Shown here one piece after another: positions 34,801-45,780 of a stretch of 64,000 bases of DNA. Below the pieces are notes generated by a model. The model saw nothing but the letters and a program-made list of their open reading frames with translations. It was not told the origin of the DNA and searched no databases. The position numbers and the translations under genes are program-made. This stretch comes from Edolisoma coerulescens (taxonomy: Eukaryota; Chordata; Aves; Passeriformes; Campephagidae). The stretch's first letter is position 1; every line of letters starts with the position of its first letter. The stretch is from assembly GCA_013397115.1 (NCBI GenBank), contig VWZW01007689.1:786869-850868 (forward strand). The letters run 5' to 3'.

Positions 34801-35874
34801 TAAGGCCGTGTGTGCTGTCACCTGGCCAGGAGTTTCCCAGAGATGTTTCCTTGGATTGTTGTTGTCTTCTGGGACTTACCCTGCTGCAGCTTCACTTCCA
34901 CTGTTGCCTTGCTGTTGCTGTTCCCTGTTAACCAGCAGATCTGATGGTTGCAGAGCAGACTTTCTGAGGCTCCATGTACACTGGGTTGGGTTTGGACTCG
35001 GAAGAAGAAGGAAAACATTCCTTTTGTCCTGACTGGTGACTCGCATGGGCTGAGATCAGAGCTCTTCCACTTCCAAATAGGAAACAGCTGCCATTGTGCT
35101 CATTCTCCAAGAGCTCCCAGGACTGGCCATCCTCCAGCTTCCTGCAGAAACACCCTTCTGCTTGCGGGGAGCCAGAGGTGAGCCAGCTGCTGTGACCCTG
35201 CCCTGTCCCCGGCGCGGCTGCGGCGCTGACACAGCCAAATCCCGGGATGCAGGACAGGAGACTCCGTGTCACCAGGCCAGGGTGTAAAGCACAGCTGGCT
35301 GGGGCAGCTCAGCAAGGGAACAGCCACGTCAGGTTTTGAAGGCAGATGTTTGCCTGTGCTCCGAGCTGGCCACAAAAAAGTCATTGTGGCTGCGGTTCTC
35401 TGGTGCTGAGTTCCACCAAGGAGCAAAACACCTGGCTTGGAGCTCCTCTAGTTTTCCTGCATGACTTCTGGTCACCTCAAACGAGCTCAGATCTGCTGGT
35501 GAAAGGCTGTGCTGTGTCCCATGGGCTTCTTCACCAGCATTGTGGCTATTAACTTTGTCCCACTTCTCATCAGAAATCTCCCTAAACTGCAGCTCTTGAT
35601 TTTTCAGGGCGAGTGTCCTCCTCAGTGGGAATGCTCTCCATGCAGAGAGGCTCTCACAGAGTGCAGGCAAACAGGTCCCAAACCTGTTCCTCACCGGACT
35701 GGGTTCATTCCTTGCAGTGTGGCAGGAAGGGGATGCCACTGCTGCTGCCCGACTCTGTCCTGGTGGCCCTCGAACTGAGGGGGAGCCTGGAAGCAGCCAA
35801 GGGCCTGACTGAGAGAGAAGCAGTTCTGTGGACAGTGGTTTGGCTGGCGCTTTGGCAGCCTCTGGTGAGTCCTA
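34801..35874. other. Unique non-coding sequence
   Basis: Mixed-composition sequence; I see no exon, RNA gene or repeat family. Confidence 0.5.
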
Positions 35875-35972
35875 AAAGCTGTAGTTGTTCTTGGAGTGTC
35901 CTGGGCAGGGCCAGGAGCTGGACTCTGCTCCTCGTGGGTCCCTTCCAGCTCAGGCTGTTCTGTGATCCTTGG
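35875..35972 (+). repeat. Short CR1 3' end, sense
   Basis: The blocks 'ggagtgtcctgggcagggcc', 'aggagctggactctgctcct', 'cgtgggtcccttccagctca' and 'ggctgttctgtgatcc' are the sense version of the subfamily seen antisense at 948 and 13808. Diverged CR1 sequence may extend left to about 35825 ('ggacagtggtttgg'). Confidence 0.82.
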
Positions 35973-36487
35973 CAGGGCTTTAGCATCAAGGGACGGGTAC
36001 TGGTGTCCTGGATGATATCTGGACAGAAATCCTGCTGGATCACGGCACAGGTCGGCAGCTGGATCACCGTGGTGTCCCAAGGAGGTTCCACCTGTGTGCA
36101 GGTGCTGTGTTTGTCAGCACCCTATCCTTGAGCTGGGGCCGGGCAGGGATGGGATCTGGCTCTGCCTGCCGTGGCCCAGCCTGGAGCAGGATCCCACAGC
36201 ACAGATCCAGGGGTGCTGCTTTGCCCCTCTCTGAGTCGGCCACGGCCTCTGTTGTCATTTACAGACCCGGGGCCCTCTCAGCACCTGCTGTCACTGCTCC
36301 GTGACAAAGCGTGTTTCCCTCGCTGGCGTCCCTTTGCAGAGATCTCTTGGACAGAATGTTTGTACTCATTGACATGGAACAAGCTCAACAGGAATGAAAT
36401 CATTTATAAAAGTCACGAGAGCCTTTCGATATTGGCGCTTCATTTCCTGCCACGTTCACTGAGTCGCAATTAACACCGACCTGAAAT
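35973..36487. other. Unique non-coding sequence
   Basis: Ordinary sequence that becomes AT-richer near 36370-36480. No feature recognised. Confidence 0.45.
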
Positions 36488-36728
36488 ATTGCACAGGGCT
36501 CTTTGTCCTGTCTGTCCTCTTTCATCCCTCGCTTCCTTTTTTCCTTCCTCATTTCCTTCCCTTCTGAGCTGGACATATGTCTCCATTTTCACCTGTTTAT
36601 TTCCTCTCTTCACTTATTTTGTTCTCGGTTTCACTCCCTTCCCTTCTCTTTGTGCTTTCTGTTTTGCCTCTTTGCTTCCCTTATCTCTTGTATTCTTCTC
36701 TTCCCCTTGCTTTATTCTCCCTCTGTAT
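36488..36728. repeat. Polypyrimidine-biased tract
   Basis: About 240 bases on the plus strand are dominated by C and T with only scattered purines (for example 'cgcttccttttttccttcct' and 'tcttctcttccccttgcttt'). It is not a clean microsatellite. It ends just before 'gtatttaaactcag|gc', an acceptor-like string. The strand bias explains the open Phe/Leu/Ser-rich frames of 85-93 codons. Confidence 0.7.
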
Positions 36729-37430
36729 TTAAACTCAGGCAAAAAGCAAATTATTTATGAAGGGCTGTAATTTATGATGCATTCTTAATGTCTTGGAAGA
36801 CACAGATAATTTATTTAATGAGTAAAGACACAATAATTCACAGATGATGATTCCAGTCAGAAAATTAGTTTCATTAATTTGCTGTAAATTCGCTGCCTTG
36901 ATTTAGTGCACAAGGAGTTTCTGAAACCCCATGAAAATCTTTGCCACGGTGTTTTTTTGTCATCACTGGACCTGTGTGGAAGTGTGCTGGCTTTCCCACC
37001 CCTTGCTGGCTCTGTCACTCCTGCCTGTGCCCTCCCAACAGTGAGCAGAGATAGCTAAAACATTTCTTTTCCACTCTAAGTGTGTAAGAGGCTGAGGAGG
37101 AACAGGGATGGAGGTGGAATTCCCATTCCAGGAGGTGATAAAACAGGCAGCAGTCTCAAAATGTTTGTTTTGCAAAGCCACATGCTGTTCCCTGAGCTTT
37201 TGCCTGGGAAGTTCGGCTCTGCGAGAGAATAAAAAAGTCAGTTTTCTTTTTTTAATAGAGTATAAAAGGTACTTTTTCAGATAAATTTCAGCACAGACAA
37301 TTTTACAGGAGAGTCTTGCTGATAACTGCAGTCTATATAAATATTATAGGAAACCTATAGAAGTGATTCATGGTGTACTATTGATCTAATCTGATTTAAC
37401 TAAGTGTTTGCATCATGCCTTATTAATCAC
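36729..37430. promoter_or_regulatory. Long AT-rich island, candidate conserved element(s)
   Basis: Two AT-rich blocks (36750-36960 and 37205-37430) contain 'gtttcattaatttgctg', 'gataatttatttaatgag', 'cttattaatcacaaataatg' and 'gtctatataaatattatagg'. The sequence is complex rather than simple-repeat. This is the largest such island in the right-centre of the window. Regulatory function is inferred. Confidence 0.35.
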
Positions 37431-37919
37431 AAATAATGGGGCTCCAAGGACACCTTGCAGAATCAGGGCTTTGCTCTTCACAGCACTCAGAGTCCACAAA
37501 TTCTGGCTGTACCCTGCTGGGACTGCTGCAGCCCGTGGAGATTCCTCAGGGATGACTTCCCTACTGTATTTCACGGTTTTATTTTGGAACAGGTCTATCA
37601 ATAGTGCTCTAACCCCCCTTTTCAGGGGCGCCGTTCTGCTGCCTGTTTGATGTCAGGTTCGGAAAGCTTCCAGGTGTTACTGGAAGGAGAACTCGCAGTG
37701 TGGATCGGTGTTCGTTCCGCGCGTGGCGCACGGGGTGGGGAGGTGTGTCCTGCCAGCGGGGCCGAGCTGTGGGCACACAAACCACGGGAATCCCGTGTGC
37801 TGGGAGCCCTCCCTCTTCCCCCGTGTGCCCAGGGAGAGGAGCTGCTCCTCCTGCAGCGGGTGGGCAGGGGCCTGATGAGGAGGGATCTGTGCAAGTACCC
37901 TCAGCAAGGTCAGATCAAC
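37431..37919. other. Unique sequence with moderate CpG content
   Basis: CpG dinucleotides are denser at about 37655-37860 (ttccgcgcgtggcgcacggg), reaching the left edge of a CR1. No exon recognised. Confidence 0.45.
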
Positions 37920-38846
37920 CAACCCCTCCCGCCAAGAGCTGCATGAAATTAATGAGAAGCAGCAGCAAGTTATGATCAGTTGCACACCCAAAAATGGACC
38001 TGGCTGGATGGGATTTATCCCAGAGTACTGAAGGAGCTGGAGCACGTCCTCTACAAAGGCCCTGGGAGTCTGGGGAGGTTCCAGCTGACTGGAAGCCAGC
38101 CAGAATTATCCCAGTTTGCGAGGAGGGCGTGAGGGAAGACCAGGAGCCTTCAGACCTGTCAGTGTAAGCTCGGTGCCTGGGAAAAATAAAATGGAGGGGA
38201 TCACACTGGGCACTATTAAAGGCATTTAAAGGACGATGAAATCATTAGGTGCACACAGCATGGATTCACGTTCCTGCCCAGTTGTGTTCAATACTTTTAT
38301 CAGTGATCTGGAAACGGGAGCTGAATGCACTATGAGGGAGTTTGCTGATGATAATAAACCTGGAGCTGCTGTTGACTGTCGAGAGGGACAAGAGAACTGG
38401 CAGTTCTAATATGAATGGGGAGGGGAATGGCTGGAGAGAGGCCCTGCAGGGAAGGTTTGGGGGTGCTGGCTGGCAGCAGCTCCACAGGAGCCAGCGGAGC
38501 CACGAGGGCAAACTACATCCTGGGCAGGGAAAACACAGGCGGTCAAAAAAGGTGGGGACATCTCTGTGCTCAGAGGTGGTGCTTGAGTGCTGTGTCCAGT
38601 TCTGGACTCCACCATTGAAAAAGGATGTTCAGGGACACGAGTATGGGTGGTCAAGCACTGGAACGACCTTTCTGTGTTGGAAGAACCTTCCCGGAGAGGT
38701 GCCTGCTGCCCCAAGCCTGTCAGTGTTTAAGGAATGTTCGGAAAATGCCCTTAATAACACATTCTAAGTTTTGACCAGCCCTGAAGTGGCTCTTGGACAA
38801 GGTGCTGGTTGTAGGTTCCTTCCAACTGAGCTGTTCTTAGTTCCAC
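37920..38846 (+). repeat. Longest CR1 piece, with reverse-transcriptase remnants
   Basis: About 0.9 kb of sense CR1. Translated remnants of ORF2 are readable across shifting frames: a 'GWDLSQSTEGAG' area, then 'INTFISDLETGAECTMREFA' with the catalytic-type ADD (FADDN) near 38340. Next comes 'LECCVQFWTPPLKKD', and finally the 3' blocks 'ggtcaagcactggaacgacc' and 'ggttccttccaactgag'. Several deletions and frameshifts separate the blocks, and parts of the usual sequence between them are missing. It is a decayed, non-functional copy. The left edge is uncertain by some tens of bases. Confidence 0.88.
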
Positions 38847-39363
38847 CTCAGTGGTTGCAGAGAGAAGAGTCTGGCAAGGAGGGGGTTTTGCTGGAGGATA
38901 ATTCTGCTAGCACTGGTGGCAGTGCATGGAGCAGAAAACTGAGCCCAGGGTAGATCCAGTTTCCTCATTATAGGTGGGAATAAGCTGTTTCTGGGATTCA
39001 TTTTTGAGTATCTAAGCTCTGTGGGCTGTGAGATTCCCCAGACAAACTGCATCTGCTGTGTGCACTCATTGGCTTCCCAGATAATTCCCATTAAATGTAT
39101 TTCCCCGTGGGTTTGCCTGGTGCCCTGTGTATTTTACCACAGGTGGGTTGATACAAGCAGGGCTTGAAAAGATGTTTTAGGAAGTTATAAATGTGCATCA
39201 GAGTGGCAGATCCTGCCCCTCCCTGCTTGCTATCTACAAAATCCTGTACAAAGGGTTGCACAGGGCTGTGCTTGGCTTGTGGCAGGTGGAAATGTCCCCT
39301 TCTGATGGGGTAGTAAAGTGAAAGCCTCCAGGAATTTGGGAAAATGCTTGAAAAGTGCATGGG
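38847..39363. other. Unique non-coding sequence up to the gap
   Basis: Ordinary sequence; no feature recognised. The last bases before the gap are 'gtgcatggg'. Confidence 0.5.
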
Positions 39364-39393
39364 NNNNNNNNNNNNNNNNNNNNNNNNNNNNNN
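39364..39393. other. Assembly gap (30 N)
   Basis: Thirty unresolved bases are flanked by ggg on the left and gggg on the right. The true length is unknown. Open frames that cross it on the minus strand are artefacts. Confidence 0.98.
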
Positions 39394-40300
39394 GGGGTGC
39401 GTGTCAAAAAATTGATTATATGTCCAAAATCTTTTGAAAAATAAGTGATGTAGGGTGAGATTTGATTGAGCCACTCTTCCAGGTCCTCTGAGGAGCACAA
39501 TCAGTGGGAGCACTCAGCAGGAGCTGATGGAGAGGAGCAGAGGATGATTCCTTTCAGTACAAGGCCCTGGAGGTCTGTCACTAATTTGCTGCCTGTCCTT
39601 GTGCTTCTTGAGCTTGTGAACACCCTTTTCTTGCTTGTATCACACAAGCCAGCCCCTTGCTCCCCACGAGAGTGGCTTCTCATGGGTGCTTGTGCCACAC
39701 AAGCCGTGGCAGCAGTTGTGGTGCTGTTCAGCAGAGGCTCTGCTGGAGCGAGGGATGTGCAGGTCAAGGACTTTGTTACCCAGGGCTGTCTCATGAAACT
39801 TTTTTTTGTGGAAGTCTGAGCCCCAGTGGTTCAGTTTTGGCCTGGCAGAGCCTTGCATAACTTGCAGTTGCTTTTCAGGAGTCGGTGTACCTGTGGCTGA
39901 CCCCATTGGGCTTCTTAGATGCTCAAGAGCAGCCTGGTGTGAGCAGAGAGCTGGACGAATGTCCACGGTCCGGCCTTGCCTCTGGAACAGGAGCCTTCAC
40001 ACCCTGACCTGTCCTCACCCCACCACCTCCCAGCTCGAGGCTGTTTTCTAGCAGGAGAGCAATCTTCCCATCCTTCCCTCGGGAACAGCTGGGGGCTTCC
40101 CTGTGCCAGAGGACCCTTGTGTGGGTGGGTTGTGCATCCTGGGGTGTGGATACTGAAAGCTTGGTCGCAGGGAGATTTTCCATCTTTCTGCCAGTGTCTG
40201 TGTGAGAGTCCTTGCTTTCAAACAGACACTGGACGAAAACAGAAGTTTTTGTAAACTAATCCCTTTGTCTTGCAGGTGCAAGATTGTTATGCACTATTGT
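39394..40300. other. Unique non-coding sequence
   Basis: Ordinary mixed sequence with no recognisable exon or repeat. Confidence 0.5.
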
Positions 40301-40499
40301 TGTGATATTGACCAGAGAAATATTTTGAAATGAGTGTTGTAAGATTTAACCAATCACTCTGAGAGGTGGATGGTCAAGGACCAATGGCCTTGTGCCATTC
40401 AAGCAAATTAAGATATAGAAACGAGTCTGTAAATTAATAAATAATTCCTTTTCTTCCTAGATCGAACTCGTTTCATTTCTTGCCATCCCTGGTACAACA
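40301..40499 (+). mobile_element. Possible LTR remnant of an endogenous retrovirus
   Basis: This AT-rich block starts with TG and ends with CA (tgtgatattg ... ggtacaaca). It holds two CCAAT boxes (taaccaatcac, ggaccaatggcc) and a weak TATA-like 'agatatagaaacg'. An AATAAA signal follows (ttaataaataattcc), then a 'cttcctagatcgaactcg' U5-like end. That order resembles a short avian solo LTR. No target-site duplication flanks these edges and no viral coding sequence is adjacent. The call rests on general layout and is uncertain. Confidence 0.35.
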
Positions 40500-43400
40500 G
40501 CGACACTGGGGCCTGCATGCTGAGCTGCAGCGAGGGGTGGGATGCAAGAAACTGCTCTGCATTCCCACTGCGAGGCTCTTGAACCCAAACCTGCCCTCTG
40601 TGTAAGGGACCTGCGTGCTGGGTTTGGGATTTATTTATTTGAAATTCCCGTCTCGCAAAGGGCAGGGCTGAGTGGTGGGAACTTATGGTGAAGGCTGCCA
40701 TTGTCTGGTGAAGGTTGTGGGTTCAAAACTTTTTCACAGCCCAGGAGAGCATAATTTTCATGCTCTTGGCTCTGCTGCTGGTCATGGGTCACTCACCCTT
40801 CCTTACAGACAGTCAACATAATGTGAGTAAACTGCACGGCTTGTTAGAGGAGCAGGAACAAGATCTTGGCAAAGCTTGTCTTGCCTGGGATGAGGCCTCC
40901 CCAGGTGCTGCCTCAAGCATACCCCAAGTGTTCCAAACCTCTGCTTGGAGTTTGACACTGAGGAATGACTGTCCTGGGCTAAAACCTCTCCCGTTCCCCG
41001 GCAGTGGTTTAGCAGCTGCTCGCATGTTCCTTGGCACTTCTCCTCCCCAGAATGTTCCCTCCATCCCTGCACGTCTCTGAGCCTCCAAAGTGGTGCCAAC
41101 TTTGATCTCAGGGCCAAAGTGCCTCTGCCTCTGGCCAGGGGTGTCCAGCTGGGGGGACTGTCCCTGCCAGAGGCTGCCACTGCCCGTCCTGCTGCAGGGG
41201 CAGAGGGGCAGCCGGCCGTGGTGTCCGTGACTCCTTGTCCCTCCGGATCCTTGATGTACGACTTGGATACTTAGAGCTTGGTAACAGGCCAGCCCCTCTT
41301 CTCCAGAGGGGTCAGCAGACGTGCTGGATCTGAGTTTTCTGGGGAAAACGGGATGAAGTCCTTTCCCCCCCTGCACCTGCCAGCAACGTGGCCTGTTTGC
41401 CACAGCCAAAAGCAGCAGGTTTTGCCTGACCCCTGCTTCATGTCACGTTCCACTGCTCTTGCCCAGAAAAGGGCTCTACCCCTTATCCTGAGCTGATGAT
41501 AGGGAGCTGTTACACTCCTAGAGGAGTGCTTGTCCTTCAGTTTGTTTTATACTGCTCTTGGTCTCCTCTGAGTTCTGGAGTAAAAACACTCTTTTCCTAA
41601 CACCAGGACAGCTCCATCCTTCCCCTTGCCTGAGCATCCCTTTGTCCCCTGTCCCTCTGTGCCACTGTGGTGTCCCAGGGGTTGTTTTTGCTGAGCTGCC
41701 TTCTAGGGCACATGGGCTGTCCCTGAAGAATTGCAGTGATTAATTATTTTTTAATTATTACTTTTTTCTTTTTTCCCCCTCAGCTGTTTCAGAATCTCCT
41801 TTCTCAAGGTGGCCCAGCACAGGCTTTGGTGGTTGTGCCAGTGTCCTCAGCACTTCCTGGGCTTCTTCCATGTGGAGCCATTTCCCCTCTTCCCCAGGGA
41901 TGCTGCTGCCCCTGCCCCCCTGCAGAAGCACCCCATCACACCAACCAGGTACAGCGGCCTTTTCTTTGGGGTGGCTTTTGCTTTGCCAGCTGGCATGGCA
42001 GAAGCTGCCAAGAAGGCACAGAAATTGCTTTCCCTTCCCTGTAGCTGCTGGGATCTGCTGTTCCTCCTGGGGACTCCAGCTTTGCTGGAGAGGAACCCCC
42101 CACCTCCCAAAGACGTGGGGCTGCACTGGGAACTGGGGACACAGAGTCCTGCCTGCGGCTGTCCTCATCCCAAATGGAGAGGATGGTCGGCCAGACTCGC
42201 TGGGAAAGGTGCTGGCTTGCCTGGATCCCAGGTGGAGAGGAAACAGCAGCCCCCTGGAGCTGCTCGGGCTCCCTGCTGAATGCAAGTTCATGTCCTGAGA
42301 CCTTTTCCAAAGCACGCAGAGGAAAATCTGCCTGGGGCCGCGGGGAAGCGGTGAGTCCACAAAGCAATCTGGCCGTGTTAATCTCTCACGGCACAGCATA
42401 ATCGAGCTCAGCCCCAGCAAAGTGCTGGGCAAATACTGGTGTCTTTTTTTTAAACTTGTTACAGGAGCTGGAGCTTATCATTCTCTCTGAGCTACAGTGT
42501 CTGCTCCTGCAGGGCAGCCGGTAGGAGCCTGGCTTTCTTCCTGAGGACACGATGCCTCTGGTAAATGGGAATGCCCAGTGTTATTTGAATTTTGCACGCT
42601 TTTCCCTGCTATTACTGGATTTCCCTATTAAAAGCTATTCTGGTTAACTGCTCCCCACACCTTCCACCCATAAAAATCCCAGTGCAGAGACTCCCAGGGG
42701 TAACCTGGCGGGGTTACAGCAGGGCTCTGGCACCTGCCAGGCTGTTCCTTCCCGCTGTGCTGCTCCCCGTGCAAGGAGGGAAAATGGAAACAGCTTCTCC
42801 CGCAGCAGCTTTGAGACCTGGGAGCTCGTAAAGGCGAGAGCACTTTTAATTATGAGCTTATTCCGATTATGCCCAGGCTTTGTTTCCTCCCACAGAGCGG
42901 GCCAACCCTCTGAGGTCAGGATGAACTTTGGATACAGAACTTCTGGCACTCGCAGTTAGGAAAGCTGGAGAGCTTCCCCCTCCTGAAGCCAGGCACCTGC
43001 AATGTGTGATGTATGGCTCCCCCGAGGCCACTTCTCCTGGCCATAACGCTGCTGAAAGCAGAACAAACACATTTCTTTCTGGACACAAAACAGCCTTTCT
43101 GTTTCCCCTGGCTCCGCAGTGCCCCAGGAGCCCCCTGTTCTCCTCCCATCCGGGAGATGGCAGGGGCTGGTGGAGCTCTAGCCTTTTGGTAAAGCTTCTC
43201 ATCCTAGGCTTGGAGTGAGATTTCTTAAGCTAAACTCTCTCCTTACACCCTGAACTTGAGCTGACGTGAAAATGAACTCTGAGGCCTCTCTGGAAAGGGA
43301 AAGGAGGGCCTGCAAGGAGAGGTTCAAGCTGGACACCTCCTTCAGTTCCACTCCCCTGCTGACTCTGTGTGGAAAGTGACAGCTCAGGTGCCAGGACCCT

Positions 43401-43539
43401 TGGACAAAGCGTCTCTTCCAGCATTGTGCGGACAAAAAGTTAATTTTATTCTGGCTTGGAGCAGGATTATTGTGGAATCTTTCAGGGTACTGCATTTCTG
43501 TCTCAGCACTGTTGCCCTCTGTTTGCTGGATGCCAGTAC
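40500..43539. other. Unique non-coding stretch
   Basis: No exon recognised. Overlapping long frames at 41758-42432 (minus, 224 codons) and 41809-42298 (plus) lie in stop-poor GC-rich sequence. They show no domain, signal peptide or family resemblance that I can identify. Confidence 0.45.
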
Positions 43540-43990
43540 AGCTGTAACGGTGATGGCCAATTAATTAGAACCACTTCCCCTTGTTTTCCCCTTATAAATC
43601 ACTTCCTCTTTAGTCAGCCCGCGGAGAAAACAAGGCGAGAGTGAAACGAGTCTGAAGTAAAATATGAAGCTCCCTTTTATTCCATATTTCAGACAAAGGC
43701 AGGCTGTGGGACAGGCAGGGAATGGGCTTTCTGAGCCAGTGCTCTGTGAATTCACACTCTCTTTATGAGCCTCTCCAGTTCGTGAAGTGAAGTTTTTAAT
43801 GGCCGTGGCTGCTCCCTTTGAATGGCTGTGAAGTCTGGGTCACGGCAGAGCAGCGTAAATTCCCTTCCTCTCCGCTGCCATCGGAGCCAGCTTCTTCCAC
43901 AGTGCAACGCCTGATGAGGGAGGGTCAGCTCGGAGCTTGGCCATGATGAGGATCTTAATTAGGGCTCCAGCCACAGTTTTCACCCTGATT
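43540..43990. promoter_or_regulatory. Candidate conserved non-coding element
   Basis: It contains 'ggccaattaattagaacc' (AATTAATT at 43559-43566), 'ccttataaatcacttcctc', 'gaagtttttaatggccgtgg' and 'gatcttaattagggctcc' in a complex, non-repetitive setting. Homeodomain-type sites are dense. Function is inferred. Confidence 0.33.
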
Positions 43991-44529
43991 GTGAAGGAAG
44001 AACAGGGTGCTGCTTTTGTGTGTGTTTTGCTTTGTTTAAAGCCTTTCTGGAAGTTACCTTTGGCCGGCTCTGCCACTGCCTGGAGGTGTCACCTCCACTC
44101 TCCATGGAAAATGGCCCAGACTCTGTGTGGCTGAAGCTGGGTGGGATAAGCCTGGGCTTTTGTACTTAGCTGCTTAGAACATTCGTGTGATCTTGGCTTG
44201 GGCTCTTTCCTGTCCCACCTGATGGGTCTCATCCATGGGTCTATCCCTACAAAAGGTCCCAGGAATGGATGTGATTTTGTCTGTAAATGTTTCAGGGTGA
44301 GGTGGGTGTGGGTATCCCTCACGGGCAGCCTGGTGGGTGGATGTGATCTACCACGCTGAGTGGGCAAACAGGAAAGAACCAGCCCAACTCTGCTTTCCAA
44401 GTATCTGTGGGTGGGTCAGCTCAGAGAGCTTGGCCAGCACTGCCTCGAGGTGTGAAATGATCCCACAGGCTCCTGATCCCACCCAGGCACTGACACACCG
44501 TCCTTGGTTATTGTGGGAAAAGGGGAAGG
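43991..44529. other. Unique non-coding sequence
   Basis: Ordinary sequence; no feature recognised before the CR1. Confidence 0.5.
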
Positions 44530-44763
44530 GGCCTCAAGTTGCACCACGGGAGGTTCAGGTTGGATACTGGGGGAGATTTCTTCACTGAAAGGGTGGTCAG
44601 GCACTGGAACAGGCTGCCCAGGGAAGTGGTGGAGCCCCCATCCCTGAAGATGTTCGAAAATGAGGTAGATGGGGACTTGGAAATACGGGCGTGGTGGGAT
44701 TTGGTTGAAGGTTGGACTCGATGATCTTGAAGGTTTTTCCAACCTTAACGATTCAATGATTCT
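44530..44763 (+). repeat. CR1 LINE 3' fragment, sense, well preserved
   Basis: The blocks are 'cctcaagttgcaccacggga', 'cttcactgaaagggtggtca', 'cactggaacaggctgcccag', 'ggttggactcgatgatcttg' and 'ttttccaaccttaacgattc'. It ends in the short terminal repeat (gattcaatgattct). It is one of the least diverged copies here, judging by eye. Confidence 0.94.
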
Positions 44764-45029
44764 CTGGCCAGAGCTTTTCCCAGCTCTTCCACACTGCAGC
44801 TGTGCTACTCTGTTTTCCATAAGTTGTTCTTTCCAGGCTTTGTTGGCTTCCCAGATACCTTTGCAAGGCTCCTCCAGCTAAGGCTGAGCCGTGCAGCCAT
44901 TCCTCCTTTCCAAACCTCTCATCAAAGTGGAAGTCTGGGCACTGCGTGAACTACACTGCTTCTCTTTCATCCCAAATTCAGAAACCTTAAACAAAATAGC
45001 CCCTTGGCATTGTTCCTAGGAAACCACTC
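44764..45029. other. Unique non-coding sequence
   Basis: Short unremarkable interval between the CR1 and an AT-rich island. Confidence 0.5.
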
Positions 45030-45780
45030 AGCAGGCAGTTGGAAATAATCATACAGATAATTTACTTGAACACTGCCCATAGGCACATTTTAGTCTTCTC
45101 CTCTATTTCTAAAGAAATTGGACAGAGGGGCAGCGTTACTGTCTTTTGAGAAATAATAGAGGCCCAGGGTTGCACAGGCAGCAATTCTGGAATTTCTTTT
45201 GTAGCATTAAGGGAAAATTAAAGAAAAAAAAAAGGAACAACCCAAAGCTCAACCTGCAAGTAGCAGTAAGCAAGTAAATTCTGTTATTTTTTTCAGATAG
45301 AAAAAAGTTCATTGACAAGTTTTTTCTTCTACAAAAGTATCCAGAGGCTATTTTGAGTTCTAATGAGAGATCTTATTAGGCTCTTGTTTTGAAGAGGGAT
45401 TAACAAAAGTTTGGGAGGGAAGCAGATTTTGGCTGACACAGTTATATTGTTGCAGTCTTCCCCCCCTTCCAAAGTTTTCATCTTCCAAAACTACAGATTT
45501 TAATTAAAAAAAAAAAGGGGGAAAAATTCTCGGCCTTTCAGCTCGGCAGCACATACAGACAAATAAATTAAAAAGTGGGAGAAGTGGAACTAACCCAATA
45601 ATCCGTGAAAACCTAATTTCCCTCACAAGCGTCGCTGACGCAAACGTCTCCCCTCTCCCTTCCCCTTCTCCAGTTCAGGGGCAGTGATTGGAGAAATTGG
45701 CTAACAAGATCAGAAATTTAATTACCGTTCTGCCTCCCCTTCCCAAGAAATTGGATGTCACACTTGCTTGTAGCCTGTTT
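45030..45780. promoter_or_regulatory. Long AT-rich island, candidate conserved element
   Basis: About 750 bp of AT-rich sequence with A-runs near 45224-45234 and 45508-45518. Between the runs it is complex, for example 'gagatcttattaggctcttg', 'cagatttt' and 'cagaaatttaattaccg'. The A-runs lower specificity, so part could be plain low-complexity sequence. Confidence 0.28.

Noticed and set aside
39091..39513. 140-codon frame crossing the gap
   Set aside because: It spans 30 N and so has no real sequence continuity.
41758..42432. 224-codon minus-strand frame with overlapping plus-strand frames
   Set aside because: Competing open frames on both strands in GC-rich DNA; no start context, domain or splice pattern to favour one.
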